NCBI GenBank assembly: GCA_937910785.1
Contig: CALDLG010000051.1
Span: 1 to 11,760, forward strand
DNA length: 11,760 nucleotides
Direction: 5' to 3'
Source of the DNA: an uncultured Lachnospiraceae bacterium
Lineage (GTDB): Bacteria > Bacillota > Clostridia > Lachnospirales > Lachnospiraceae
Shown here: one piece after another, positions 1 through 7,408 of the stretch
Layout of the letters: every line of letters begins with the position of its first letter
How positions within the stretch are numbered: the first letter of the stretch is position 1
The notes under the pieces: generated by a model
Database searches by the model: none
What the model was told of the DNA's origin: nothing
What the model saw: the letters and a program-made list of their open reading frames with translations, nothing else
Program-made: the position numbers and the translations under genes

Positions 1-17
1 TATTGATTTTTCAAGGC

Positions 18-488
18 TCAACGCACCAAACGGTGTGGGAAGTTTGAGTTATTTATTTTAGCCTGCATGATCTCCCACATGATAGACAGCGTCTCCGCAC
101 GGTTTTTCCGATTCAGCCGATGCAGACAGTCCCAGAATTCCTGTTCGGATATCTGACTTTCCTCTTCTATCCGGTCCCTTTCCCATCCTTTCTTCTGCTC
201 CATGCGGTCTTTTTCTTCCTGCATCAGAACTGCGGTTTGCTGTTCCTCTTCCATTTCCTCCTGTTTAAAAGGCAGCTCTTCCATGTGCTCCAGAATTTCG
301 TCCGCAGATACTCCATAGAATTTTGCCAGCTTATACAGAACATGAATCGATGGCCGTATCCTCCCCGTCTCATAATGAGAGTAGGTCTGCCGGGAAATCT
401 GTAACTGCAGTGCAATATCCTCCTGCTTATAATGCCGGGATTTCCGCAGCTGCCTTAAATATTCCGGTAAATTTACGTTTCTTTCCAT
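18..488 (-). CDS. XRE-family helix-turn-helix protein with acidic/Gln-rich tail
   Basis: A 156-residue cytoplasmic protein. Residues about 9-65 form a Cro/C1-type (XRE, HTH_3) DNA-binding domain: LRQLR, then QEDIALQLQISRQTYSHYE as the two DNA-contact helices, then a KLAKFYGVSADEIL ending. Residues about 70-115 are very rich in Glu, Gln and Lys and look like a coiled coil or extended linker, followed by a short basic C-terminal part. The start at 488 was chosen because AAAGGAGG lies five to six bases upstream; an in-frame ATG at 521 has no such site and overlaps the preceding gene. It follows the acyltransferase by 22 bases and so is probably the last cistron seen here. Family members commonly repress or activate transcription. 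Regulation of this polysaccharide operon is inferred from position only; no operator could be identified in the window. Confidence 0.85.
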   Translation of the reverse strand: MERNVNLPEYLRQLRKSRHYKQEDIALQLQISRQTYSHYETGRIRPSIHVLYKLAKFYGVSADEILEHMEELPFKQEEMEEEQQTAVLMQEEKDRMEQKKGWERDRIEEESQISEQEFWDCLHRLNRKNRAETLSIMWEIMQAKINNSNFPHRLVR

Positions 489-490
489 CG

Positions 491-498
491 TCTCCTCC
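491..498 (-). promoter_or_regulatory. Strong ribosome binding site for the XRE gene
   Basis: The minus strand reads AAAGGAGGAGACG directly before the ATG at 488. This is a near-perfect Shine-Dalgarno match at good spacing. It decides the start at 488 over the upstream ATG at 521, and it is stronger than most ribosome sites in this operon. Confidence 0.75.
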
Positions 499-510
499 TT
501 TGTTTCCTGC

Positions 511-1550
511 TTACAGCCCATATAATGCTTTTGTCATGTTCCACTTCCTCAAAACCGAAGCGATCAGACCGGCAGCACATATTGCCGTAATAAAGCTAAT
601 TCCAACCTGCATCACCGGAGGCACTTTTCCGTTCAGCGGAATAATCGTCAGATAGATAATTTGCTGATGAAACAAATAAATCCCGAAGCTGTTATTTCCA
701 AGCGCATTCCATAATCTGCCATACCGCATATGATCGAGTTTTTCCTGAAAACAGATCATGGCGGAATAAACCATGTAAACCCCCGCAGCAGAACAGAAAA
801 AAGTTATCACCATGACCGCGGCCTTCAAAATATCGGATTTTTCTTCCTTTTGTCCAAGTAAAAAAACAATGGAATACATACCGACTGAACATGCACAGCT
901 TATTAAAATATCCTTCCGCTCCGTTTTTCTGTCTTTTTGCGCATAAAGAAAGGCTCCCGAAAAATAAAAAAACAGATATTTTACCGCCGTTGATATTTGA
1001 AAAATATTCAGCCCCGCTTTATCAAGCAAGATACCCCCCCGAACGATAAAACCGCAATTTTTATCATTCCCTTAAAAGACAGCGGTATTTTATCAAAAAG
1101 AAAATAGCAGATACCATAAATCCAAAACAACATAAGCAGAAACCAGAGCTGTGAAGGCGCATACCCCAGAAAATATTTTTTTACGATTTCCGTCAAATCC
1201 ACACCGTTATAATAAATATAAAAGGGTATCACCCATGTAATGGCAGTTACACAATATGGCCGCAAAAGCCGTCTGCCGCGCTTTCTTATATCCTGCAGCG
1301 CATCTTGCTTATGTTTTCCCTGTTCCGTACGCTGATAATAAAATAAAAACCCCGACGCCATCGTAAAAGTCTGTACATGAAAAGTATTCAGCCAGCCGGA
1401 AAAAAACGTAATATAACCGGCGGAATAAACCGGTCTGACCCTGTGAAACCAGTTTCCCGTAAAAAACAGACAGCAGTGGTACAATACAACCACCAGCATC
1501 ATCATCGTTTTGAGATTTTTAATTGCGGATAATCTGTTTTTATTTTCCAT
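511..1550 (-). pseudogene. Acyltransferase-3 family membrane O-acyltransferase, frameshifted at a G7 tract (putatively phase-OFF)
   Basis: Integral-membrane acyltransferase family 3 protein (OafA/YrhL-like), which typically transfers an acyl group to a sugar of a surface polysaccharide. The N-terminal half (1550 to 1008, 180 residues) has the family opening IKNLKTMMMLVVVLYH with the conserved His at residue 25, then SGFLFYY and PSQLWFLLMLFW. It ends early at TGA 1008-1010. The C-terminal half (from about 1033 to 511) carries further hydrophobic helices including FGIYLFHQQIIYL. The break is at a G7 run, 1034-1040. One added G gives SFGGGILLDKAGLNIF and a continuous 346-residue protein, close to the usual family size. 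The start ATG at 1550 overlaps the end of the flippase gene by 11 bases. A TTG at 1029 could allow separate translation of the C-half, but two half-proteins would be unusual. Written as broken because the given sequence is out of frame; a reversible OFF state is more likely than true decay, since both halves are otherwise intact. Confidence 0.85.
1034..1040 (-). repeat. Poly-G tract 1 (G7, coding strand), inside the acyltransferase-3 gene
   Basis: Seven C on the plus strand, so G7 on the coding strand, followed by TATC. It lies at codons about 171-173 of the acyltransferase, exactly where the reading frame breaks. G8 (or G5) restores the frame; G7 leads to TGA about ten codons later. Candidate slipped-strand phase-variation tract. 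Confidence 0.85.
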
Positions 1551-3066
1551 ACTTTTTTTCTTTTATACTTTTGTTAAGAATAATGCATCTGACTTTTGAG
1601 AATAAAATCACTAATTTCTCCCGGTAAAAAACGGCATTCACAAGGGCGATTACAGCGCCCCATATTATTACGGTTTTCAGGGCGAGCAAAATCCACGCGG
1701 GATAACTGACAGACGTTATCTGACTCCTGCTGCAAAAAGCCCCAAGTAACACTGTTATCAGATTTACAATCATCTGCCTGGCAAAGTTTTTTACCGGCCA
1801 CCGTACTAAATTTCGGGAAACATATCCGGCCATCCAGACCGTCTGATAAAGCATCGCGATCATCGTACCCGCTGCCACGCCTGCCAGTCCCCATTTCCCG
1901 ACCGCAGCAACAGATATCGTAATATTGAGAACTACAGCGATAACATAGCAGCTTTGGGTCTGTTTATAATGACCTCCGGCCAGAATCATAATATTATATG
2001 GCAGCCGAAGGCAGTGTCCCGCATGCGCCATGACGATTAACACCGCAAAGACCGGCCGTATATAGTCCGCGTCGGTTATTCCCTTTGTGTAAACCTGAAT
2101 AAACGGCAGAATCAAGGTTCCCGTACAGCCGAAAACAAATACCGTTCCTGTATGAATCAGCCATTCGGACCAGCCGAATATTCTTTTTAACTCATCGAGC
2201 TCCTGTTTTGCCCACAGCGCCCCCACCAATGCCTGTAATCCATTTGTCATGGATACAAATAATTGTTTCATACTGTAAACAATCAGATTATACACGGAAT
2301 AAATCGATACGTTTTGCAGTGTCGAAAATACCGTAAGAACAATATTGTCAACTCCGTCCACTACAACGGCGGAAATATGTTGTGCCAGACCATTCCATTT
2401 CTGCCTGATCGGTTCCTGCGTATATACGATATGCCGGTCAATCCTGTAGTTCCGGCGAATATAAATCCTCAGGAACAACGGTCTCATAAAGTATAACAAT
2501 GATGTGGTCAGTTTAACCATATGGATTGTCGCTCCATGCCTGATTAATATTACACAGGCAGCCGTATTTAAAATCAGGGTTATCATCTGCGCCGTATACT
2601 GGACAAAACCATGTTGATCCGCGGTCAGAAGCAGTCTGTCCACAACGCCAAAATAATATTGACTGAAAAAACTAAGACTCATTGCCACAATCAAAGCAGC
2701 CGTATAGGCCCATCCGAAATTCCGGGCAGCAATGCGGGGATACAGCAGAATCAGTAAACCGATATATAACAGCAGCAGCCGGGCCAGCCGTTTAAAAAAT
2801 CTGTCGGCGGATACGATAATTTTGCTGATCGATTCATAGTCTTTTTTCTCCAGCGGTTCATACAGTGATGATTGAACTACCGAGCCGACGCCAAATTCCA
2901 GAAAGGCTATCACATTCAAAAACTGTGACACAGAATTTACAAGTCCGTTTACTTCCGATCCGAAGCTCCGAAGAAGCAGTCTCGGCAAAATAAACCCGCA
3001 AATCAACGCCGTAACCTGAAAACCCAATGCGGAAACCGTGTTGTACACCAGTCGCTTATTTCTCAC
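1540..3066 (-). CDS. Wzx-type polysaccharide repeat-unit flippase
   Basis: A 508-residue multi-spanning membrane protein with about 12-14 predicted hydrophobic helices. It belongs to the polysaccharide-biosynthesis (MATE/MVF-like) exporter family that flips undecaprenyl-diphosphate-linked repeat units across the cytoplasmic membrane. The N-terminus has the family-typical YNTVSALGFQVTALICGFIL, then FGSEVNGLVNSVSQFL at about 35-50 and EFGVGSVVQSSLYEPL at about 57-72. The GTG start at 3066 was chosen because homologues of this type begin with a short basic stretch before YNT. A GAGGG lies about 12 bases upstream, a little far. An ATG three codons upstream is in another frame and meets TAA at once. 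It starts nine bases after the GT2 stop and its last codons overlap the acyltransferase start. No G tract is present, as expected for an essential backbone step. Confidence 0.92.
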   Translation of the reverse strand: MRNKRLVYNTVSALGFQVTALICGFILPRLLLRSFGSEVNGLVNSVSQFLNVIAFLEFGVGSVVQSSLYEPLEKKDYESISKIIVSADRFFKRLARLLLLYIGLLILLYPRIAARNFGWAYTAALIVAMSLSFFSQYYFGVVDRLLLTADQHGFVQYTAQMITLILNTAACVILIRHGATIHMVKLTTSLLYFMRPLFLRIYIRRNYRIDRHIVYTQEPIRQKWNGLAQHISAVVVDGVDNIVLTVFSTLQNVSIYSVYNLIVYSMKQLFVSMTNGLQALVGALWAKQELDELKRIFGWSEWLIHTGTVFVFGCTGTLILPFIQVYTKGITDADYIRPVFAVLIVMAHAGHCLRLPYNIMILAGGHYKQTQSCYVIAVVLNITISVAAVGKWGLAGVAAGTMIAMLYQTVWMAGYVSRNLVRWPVKNFARQMIVNLITVLLGAFCSRSQITSVSYPAWILLALKTVIIWGAVIALVNAVFYREKLVILFSKVRCIILNKSIKEKKYGK

Positions 3067-3075
3067 CGGACATTC

Positions 3076-3876
3076 TTACCCTCTTCCCCAATAACGTATT
3101 TTTTGCACGAAGTGTGCCGGAATCGGCTTATATACAAAAGGCAGCGCCCAGGGCATCATTTTCATTTCCCGGTATCCCTTTTTTCGAATTTTGATTTCAT
3201 TTTTTCTTCCCTCAAAGCTCCGCCTCCGGATATTGTCATCGTCCAACCGATAAACGTATAACGGATCATGAATGTTTTTCCCCCGATACCCCATCGCGTA
3301 AAGTCTCATAAACATATCGAGATCTTCCACACGCTTTGTTTCTCCTGCTGCTCTGTAGCCGGAAACCGCCATAATGCATTCACGCCTGAACATGGTTGCG
3401 GGATGTGAAAATGGGAGTCCCCACAGAAAATGATAACGATTCGGATACTCACACTTTTTATCCATGATACCTGTAATCCTGTCCGGGCTTCGGTCAAATA
3501 TCAGCATCGCGCTGCTTACAAAATCTATTTTTTCACGCTGTAATACCTGCAAAAGTCTTTCTATCCGATCAGGCTTACTGTAATCATCTATGTCCTGTAT
3601 CATCAGATAATCCCCCTGACTGGCTTCTATGCATCGGTTCCTCGCTGCCGCCGCATACAGGTTCTTCTCATTATGTAAAATATGAATTCTTGAATCTTTT
3701 TTCGACCAGTATTCCAAAAGAGAGGCGCTGTTGTCCTTAGATGCATCATCGCATATTATTATTTCAAAATTCTGATAAGTCTGCCGCAGAAGTGACTTCA
3801 TGCAGAGATCAATATAGTTCTCAGCATTATAACAGGCTGCTATAACAGACACCAATGGAGGATTTGTACTCGTCAT
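3076..3876 (-). CDS. GT2-family (GT-A fold) glycosyltransferase
   Basis: A 266-residue soluble glycosyltransferase family 2 enzyme. It opens with VSVIAACYNAENYIDLCMKS at residues 9-28, the classic nucleotide-binding strand and loop. IICDDASKDNS at 40-50 follows, and a QDIDD acidic motif at 94-98 is the expected metal and nucleotide-sugar site. SHPATMFRRECI and KRVEDLDMFMRL further on match the acceptor-side motifs of family members. The donor and acceptor sugars cannot be read from sequence. The ATG start at 3876 is preceded by AAGGAG with seven-base spacing. It lies 14 bases after the end of the acetyltransferase gene and nine bases before the flippase, so it is co-transcribed. Intact, with no homopolymer tract. 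Confidence 0.92.
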   Translation of the reverse strand: MTSTNPPLVSVIAACYNAENYIDLCMKSLLRQTYQNFEIIICDDASKDNSASLLEYWSKKDSRIHILHNEKNLYAAAARNRCIEASQGDYLMIQDIDDYSKPDRIERLLQVLQREKIDFVSSAMLIFDRSPDRITGIMDKKCEYPNRYHFLWGLPFSHPATMFRRECIMAVSGYRAAGETKRVEDLDMFMRLYAMGYRGKNIHDPLYVYRLDDDNIRRRSFEGRKNEIKIRKKGYREMKMMPWALPFVYKPIPAHFVQKIRYWGRG

Positions 3877-3890
3877 TTCCGGACTCCTTT

Positions 3891-4465
3891 TTATAATAAT
3901 TTATTTCTATTCCACATTTTTCTTCCATTATCGGATATTTTCCTTGCCGGAACTCCCGCAATCGCAATTCCTTCTTCCTCAAATGATTTGTTGACCAATG
4001 CCGCCGCGCCGATTGCAATCCCATCCGCAATTAAAATATTGCCCAATACGGTTGCACCGACTCCGACTACAACATCGTTGCCAATGACCGGCGCCCCATC
4101 CGTAACTCCCTGCGCGACAAACGCGGTTCCGATATGAACGGAACAGTCTCTGCCGATTCTCACGTTCGGATTAGTGAGCACGGAACCCAGATGCATAATT
4201 TTCAAACCTTTGTCAAAGACATTTACAGCAATGTGAAGGCCGTATTGATTGCGCTTTCTGTTTAATAGTATTGTGTGAAAAATATAGCGTATTCTGTGAC
4301 CGGTATTATAGTGATATTCCGTAATTCTGAGTCTTCTTTGAAAACTCCATATGACCGCCGCCTCGGTATGCGCCAGATGCCTCAATACCCCCCCCGATTT
4401 AATTCTCCGTATTTTCCCTTCTCATAGGATAACCATTCCCGAAGCTCTTTCCTGCTTTGAATCAT
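3891..4465 (-). pseudogene. Serine-acetyltransferase-like hexapeptide-repeat acetyltransferase, frameshifted at a G8 tract (putatively phase-OFF)
   Basis: Left-handed beta-helix (hexapeptide) acyltransferase of the serine acetyltransferase type, as often found in polysaccharide loci where it probably O- or N-acetylates a sugar. An N-terminal piece begins at ATG 4465 (MIQSRKELREWLSYEKGKYG...) but stops at TGA 4382-4384. The remaining 164 residues are open in another frame to 3891, with WSFQRRLRITEYHYN, then MHLGSVLTNPNVRIG, VHIGTAFVAQG, PVIGNDVVVGVGATVLG and AIAGVPARKI, a textbook hexapeptide core. The break is at the G8 run 4388-4395. Adding one G gives ELNRGGVLRHLAHTEAAV and a 191-residue protein, the normal size. 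Putative catalytic histidines are in MHLGS and VHIGT. A TTG at 4385 overlaps the TGA as TTGA, so weak coupled restart is possible. ATG 4465 follows the PP-loop stop by eight bases, with GAGG six bases upstream. Confidence 0.87.
4388..4395 (-). repeat. Poly-G tract 2 (G8, coding strand), inside the acetyltransferase gene
   Basis: Eight C on the plus strand, read as G8 followed by TATTGA on the coding strand. It covers codons 24-26 of the acetyltransferase. G9 (or G6) joins the N-terminal peptide to the hexapeptide body; G8 produces a 27-residue peptide. Its position near the start makes it an effective on/off switch. Confidence 0.87.
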
Positions 4466-4473
4466 TTTATTCC

Positions 4474-5298
4474 TCACGCTTTCCGCCTTAATGTCCTTAT
4501 AATCCGGGAATACAGACTGGCCGCCCTTACACCCAGAAATTTTTCGATCTTTATCTGGCGCTTATAATTTTTTTCTGCCTCCCGCGGTAACAGCCATTCC
4601 ATCCCTGATTCCATCTTCACATGGCAGGGATGACAAAACCCGCAGGGACTTCCGTTAATCGGAGAATGGCAGAACCATATGTGCTTCATAATATCCTCAT
4701 ATCCCCATTGCCTGATTTGCCGCTCCATATCTTTTTCCGTTCTCGTTATAATCGGAAAGCGAAACCATCCAAACAACAATACCCCTTCTTTACTCGACTT
4801 CTCACAGTCTATTTCTCCGTTTGTACCCTGAAATTTCATCGACGCATATTTTCTGATTGCCATCTGAATATGGCTGGTCTCCACACCGCCGTTTTCCGTT
4901 CCAAGCTCCATACCCGGAATCATCATGCCGAGTCTCGCCAGCCATTCATGCTGCCTTCCCAGACCAGTATCCGCGGCTGCTTTTTCATAGGCATCTGTAA
5001 TCTCCTTATTCTCCGGAATATCCGCCAGTTCAATCTGCCGTACCGGTAAAAAAACAGCCTTTGTTTCCTGTCTTTCCTTCAGCATTCGGATAATCAGATC
5101 CATCGCCTTTGTCTCGTAACCGATGCTTTCTCTTCCGGGGTCCCTTACATACACCGGTTCTATCGTGACCTGCATCCTCGATAATTCTATGATCCGAAAA
5201 GTCGAATCCCAGCCGCCTGTCCACAAGATCCTTACCGGCTCTACCCCCCCCCTATTGCAAAATGAAATCACATTCCGCTCTCCGCTTTTCATTTTCAT
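4474..5298 (-). CDS. QueC-like PP-loop ATP-dependent enzyme with four-cysteine zinc motif
   Basis: A 274-residue cytoplasmic protein of the PP-loop (adenine nucleotide alpha-hydrolase) superfamily. The ATP-binding loop is LWTGGWDSTF at residues 25-34, matching SGGxDS-type loops that adenylate a carboxyl or amide group. Near the C-terminus C210, C219, C222 and C225 form a C-x8-C-x2-C-x2-C cluster (CHSPINGSPCGFCHPC), the arrangement of the zinc site in QueC (7-cyano-7-deazaguanine synthase). The rest does not look like a housekeeping QueC, and no other queuosine gene is nearby. I infer a role in making an amide- or nitrile-type substituent or in activating a carboxylate for the polysaccharide. 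Start 5298 was chosen for its ATGA overlap with the upstream stop; GTG at 5313 and a GTG at about 5271 are alternatives. A G9 tract lies in frame at codons 16-19, so in the given sequence the gene is ON. Confidence 0.8.
   Translation of the reverse strand: MKMKSGERNVISFCNRGGVEPVRILWTGGWDSTFRIIELSRMQVTIEPVYVRDPGRESIGYETKAMDLIIRMLKERQETKAVFLPVRQIELADIPENKEITDAYEKAAADTGLGRQHEWLARLGMMIPGMELGTENGGVETSHIQMAIRKYASMKFQGTNGEIDCEKSSKEGVLLFGWFRFPIITRTEKDMERQIRQWGYEDIMKHIWFCHSPINGSPCGFCHPCHVKMESGMEWLLPREAEKNYKRQIKIEKFLGVRAASLYSRIIRTLRRKA
5244..5252 (-). repeat. Poly-G tract 3 (G9, coding strand), in frame near the start of the PP-loop gene
   Basis: Nine C on the plus strand, G9 followed by TAGAG on the coding strand. 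In the given length it encodes Arg-Gly-Gly-Val at residues 16-19 just before the ATP-binding loop. G8 puts TAG immediately after the tract. G10 runs into a foreign frame that ends near 5030. Only G9 (or steps of three) yields the enzyme. Confidence 0.85.
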
Positions 5299-6209
5299 AA
5301 AATATTTATCCACCCTCCGAATTTATAATCCAGCTGTTCCGGAACAAATTTTCCATACCCGCCGGCCGGATAAAAAGTAAATTCTCCGAAATAAATGCTG
5401 CCATTGGTACAATAAAAGTCCGTCCGGACAAACGGTATCCCCTCGGACAGTCTTTCTGCCAGAAGAAGCATTTCCTCCAATTTCTCCGGTCTCTCCACCA
5501 TGTATCCGGGATCTGCCGGCGATTCAAGCTTTGTTCCAAGATACCTCCAGTCCGTATCGTAAAAATACAGTTTGTGCCGGGTAAACCGATCAATACTCAC
5601 CTGAATTGCCCTTGCCTTTCCATGAAAATTATAAATTTTATAGTCCCTTAGATCCCCTGTCTCTCCACCGGCTATATATTTCTCCGCAATAATTCTTGGT
5701 TTCACTCCCCGATATGCCCACTCCCGGTTCAGATAATAAAAATTTCTTTTTAATCCTTTTCTCAGTTTTGCCTTCGCCGCGGCAAAGTCAAAAGCTTTCT
5801 TATCCGTACAAAGGATTACACTGCCGGCATCATGTGTACATTTCAGCACAAACTTTTCGGGCAGTTTATCGAAGTCTATCTCATCAACGCCATCCCATAC
5901 TCCAAGTGTTGGGATAATATATTCTTCTCCCGCCCTACGGGCAACATAATTCTTTACCTCATATTTATCCACCATTGTCATATAAGCTTCATCATGATGG
6001 TATAATTTCAGCCATTGCATCTTTTCATTAAAACACACAGGATTTTCCAAATTGAGCTCGTTTCCCATATATAATCGGTATTTCTTTTTTATATAGCTTT
6101 CATCCGATAATCGATTATACACTCCCAGCGCCGACAGATAGGCAAACTGTTTCTGTTTATCCATTCCCGATAGCCCGATAGCGATACGCTTCAACCGTTC
6201 TTTGTCCAT
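5295..6209 (-). CDS. TupA-like ATP-grasp family protein
   Basis: A 304-residue protein of the TupA-like ATP-grasp family, enzymes of this fold usually joining a carboxylate to an amine or hydroxyl using ATP. Visible motifs are NPVCFNEKMQWLKLY at about 56-70, DKYEVKNYV at 81-89, KFVLKCTHDAGS at 119-130 (nucleotide-binding strand), EKYIAGG near 176-182, DYKIYNFHG at 189-197, and RTDFY at 262-266 with FGEFTFYPAGG at 274-284 supplying acidic metal ligands. Members are common in Firmicute capsule and teichuronic-type loci and are thought to attach an amino acid or similar group; the substrate here is unknown. Its ATG at 6209 overlaps the polymerase stop by one base, and its stop overlaps the PP-loop ATG as ATGA, so the two ATP-using enzymes are translationally coupled and may act in one pathway. 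Length is normal and no tract interrupts it. Confidence 0.9.
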   Translation of the reverse strand: MDKERLKRIAIGLSGMDKQKQFAYLSALGVYNRLSDESYIKKKYRLYMGNELNLENPVCFNEKMQWLKLYHHDEAYMTMVDKYEVKNYVARRAGEEYIIPTLGVWDGVDEIDFDKLPEKFVLKCTHDAGSVILCTDKKAFDFAAAKAKLRKGLKRNFYYLNREWAYRGVKPRIIAEKYIAGGETGDLRDYKIYNFHGKARAIQVSIDRFTRHKLYFYDTDWRYLGTKLESPADPGYMVERPEKLEEMLLLAERLSEGIPFVRTDFYCTNGSIYFGEFTFYPAGGYGKFVPEQLDYKFGGWINIL

Positions 6210-7399
6210 TAATGTTTTTCCCCTGCTTTTCTTTTTTCAGCCGCATATACCAGCATGTAATAAATTAATCCCAATATTGTCTGATGAAATAAGGAATAGT
6301 AAGAAACCATTGCAAAATCGATTAACAGATAAATTCCCATAATTGCTATTGCCAGTCTGCTTAACTCATCCTTCCGTCTTTCCTTTTCCATCCTCAGGTA
6401 CAGGAAAATATAATATGCATTTCTGGAATAATACAGGATAAATCCGATGAGACCATAATTACATAATATTTCCGTATAATTACAATGCGAATAGACTTTG
6501 TAGCGATTCATTCGTTCGAAATTAGCTACCCCGATTCCCCGTACAGGATGCTGAAGAAACAGTTCCAATGCTCTTTTTATCATATTTTCCCTCATCAGGT
6601 CAGAGGCATTGTAACGTTCTTTCCTGATCAGACCCTGCAAAAACTCCCCCATTCTTTTTCCGATCACATTATATAAAAAGGGAATATTAAAAATCGCATA
6701 AATTCCTGCTATTACGACAATCATCAGAAATAGAACTGTCAAAAATCCCTTTAGCGTCCTTTTATTCATCCAGATAATATAAAGAAGGACCACCGTTCCC
6801 AGCATCACCAGAACCTTTTTGCTGCCCGTCAATAACGAAAAACAGATATACGGAAAAAGAAGCGCCAGCCAGATTTTCTCCTTACCTGTCAGATAGAGAT
6901 ACCAACAGCACAATCCTGAAAAAATCAGCAGGATACCGAGTGTATTGACATTAAATCCTTCCACTGTAATTCGCGAATTTAAAGAATGCAGATCCGCATT
7001 GGTTAAAATTAAAACGCAAACCCCAGTGCCGCATATTGCCATGGATTTAATGATAAATTCCAGATGTCTTCTGCTTCTGACACACTGCAAAAGCAGCGTG
7101 GATAAAATAAAATTTAAAAAAATCTGAAACATCGCATCCGTCTGCCTGTAATATGCCCACGTCAATGAGAGCCCGGCATACAAAACAAAAGCGCCGCTTA
7201 ATACGACGGGATGGGGCAGTCTTATCTCGCTCCATTTCATGACAAAAAGAAGAAAGCACAATGCAAACAGCACACGCATGGTATTGGCAAATAACGCATT
7301 TTCCGCATTATTTCTGACAACATATAAAAATAAAAAATAAGCAAAAACAATGATATTGATAATATCTACATAAACACTTTTATTCTTGATTCGAAGCAT
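6209..7399 (-). CDS. Wzy / O-antigen-ligase-type polysaccharide polymerase
   Basis: A 396-residue integral membrane protein with about ten or more hydrophobic helices, the profile of an O-antigen ligase/Wzy polymerase. The best signature is the C-terminal extracytoplasmic loop: ELFLQHPVRGIGVANFE at about 279-295, followed by YSHCNYTEILCNYGLIGFI at 303-321, which corresponds to the conserved H-N-x-(Y/F)-x-E...G..G region of the family. LLTGSKKVLVML at about 189-200 matches another family segment. It would polymerise flipped lipid-linked repeat units on the outer face of the membrane. ATG 7399 follows the DUF616 gene stop by seven bases with an AGGAAAA-like weak ribosome site. Its stop TAA shares one base with the ATG of the ATP-grasp gene. 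Ligase versus polymerase cannot be separated by sequence; context with Wzx favours polymerase. Confidence 0.9.
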   Translation of the reverse strand: MLRIKNKSVYVDIINIIVFAYFLFLYVVRNNAENALFANTMRVLFALCFLLFVMKWSEIRLPHPVVLSGAFVLYAGLSLTWAYYRQTDAMFQIFLNFILSTLLLQCVRSRRHLEFIIKSMAICGTGVCVLILTNADLHSLNSRITVEGFNVNTLGILLIFSGLCCWYLYLTGKEKIWLALLFPYICFSLLTGSKKVLVMLGTVVLLYIIWMNKRTLKGFLTVLFLMIVVIAGIYAIFNIPFLYNVIGKRMGEFLQGLIRKERYNASDLMRENMIKRALELFLQHPVRGIGVANFERMNRYKVYSHCNYTEILCNYGLIGFILYYSRNAYYIFLYLRMEKERRKDELSRLAIAIMGIYLLIDFAMVSYYSLFHQTILGLIYYMLVYAAEKRKAGEKH

Positions 7400-7408
7400 A
7401 CCGTTTTC

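Noticed and set aside
24..35. CACC-AAAC-GGTG inverted repeat as a transcription terminator
   Set aside because: The stem is only four base pairs, has no T run after it on the minus strand, and lies inside the XRE coding region.
5030..5224. A 64-codon frame overlapping the PP-loop gene
   Set aside because: It is the alternative frame reached if tract 3 gains one G; its translation has no family features and represents the OFF-state read-out, not a gene.
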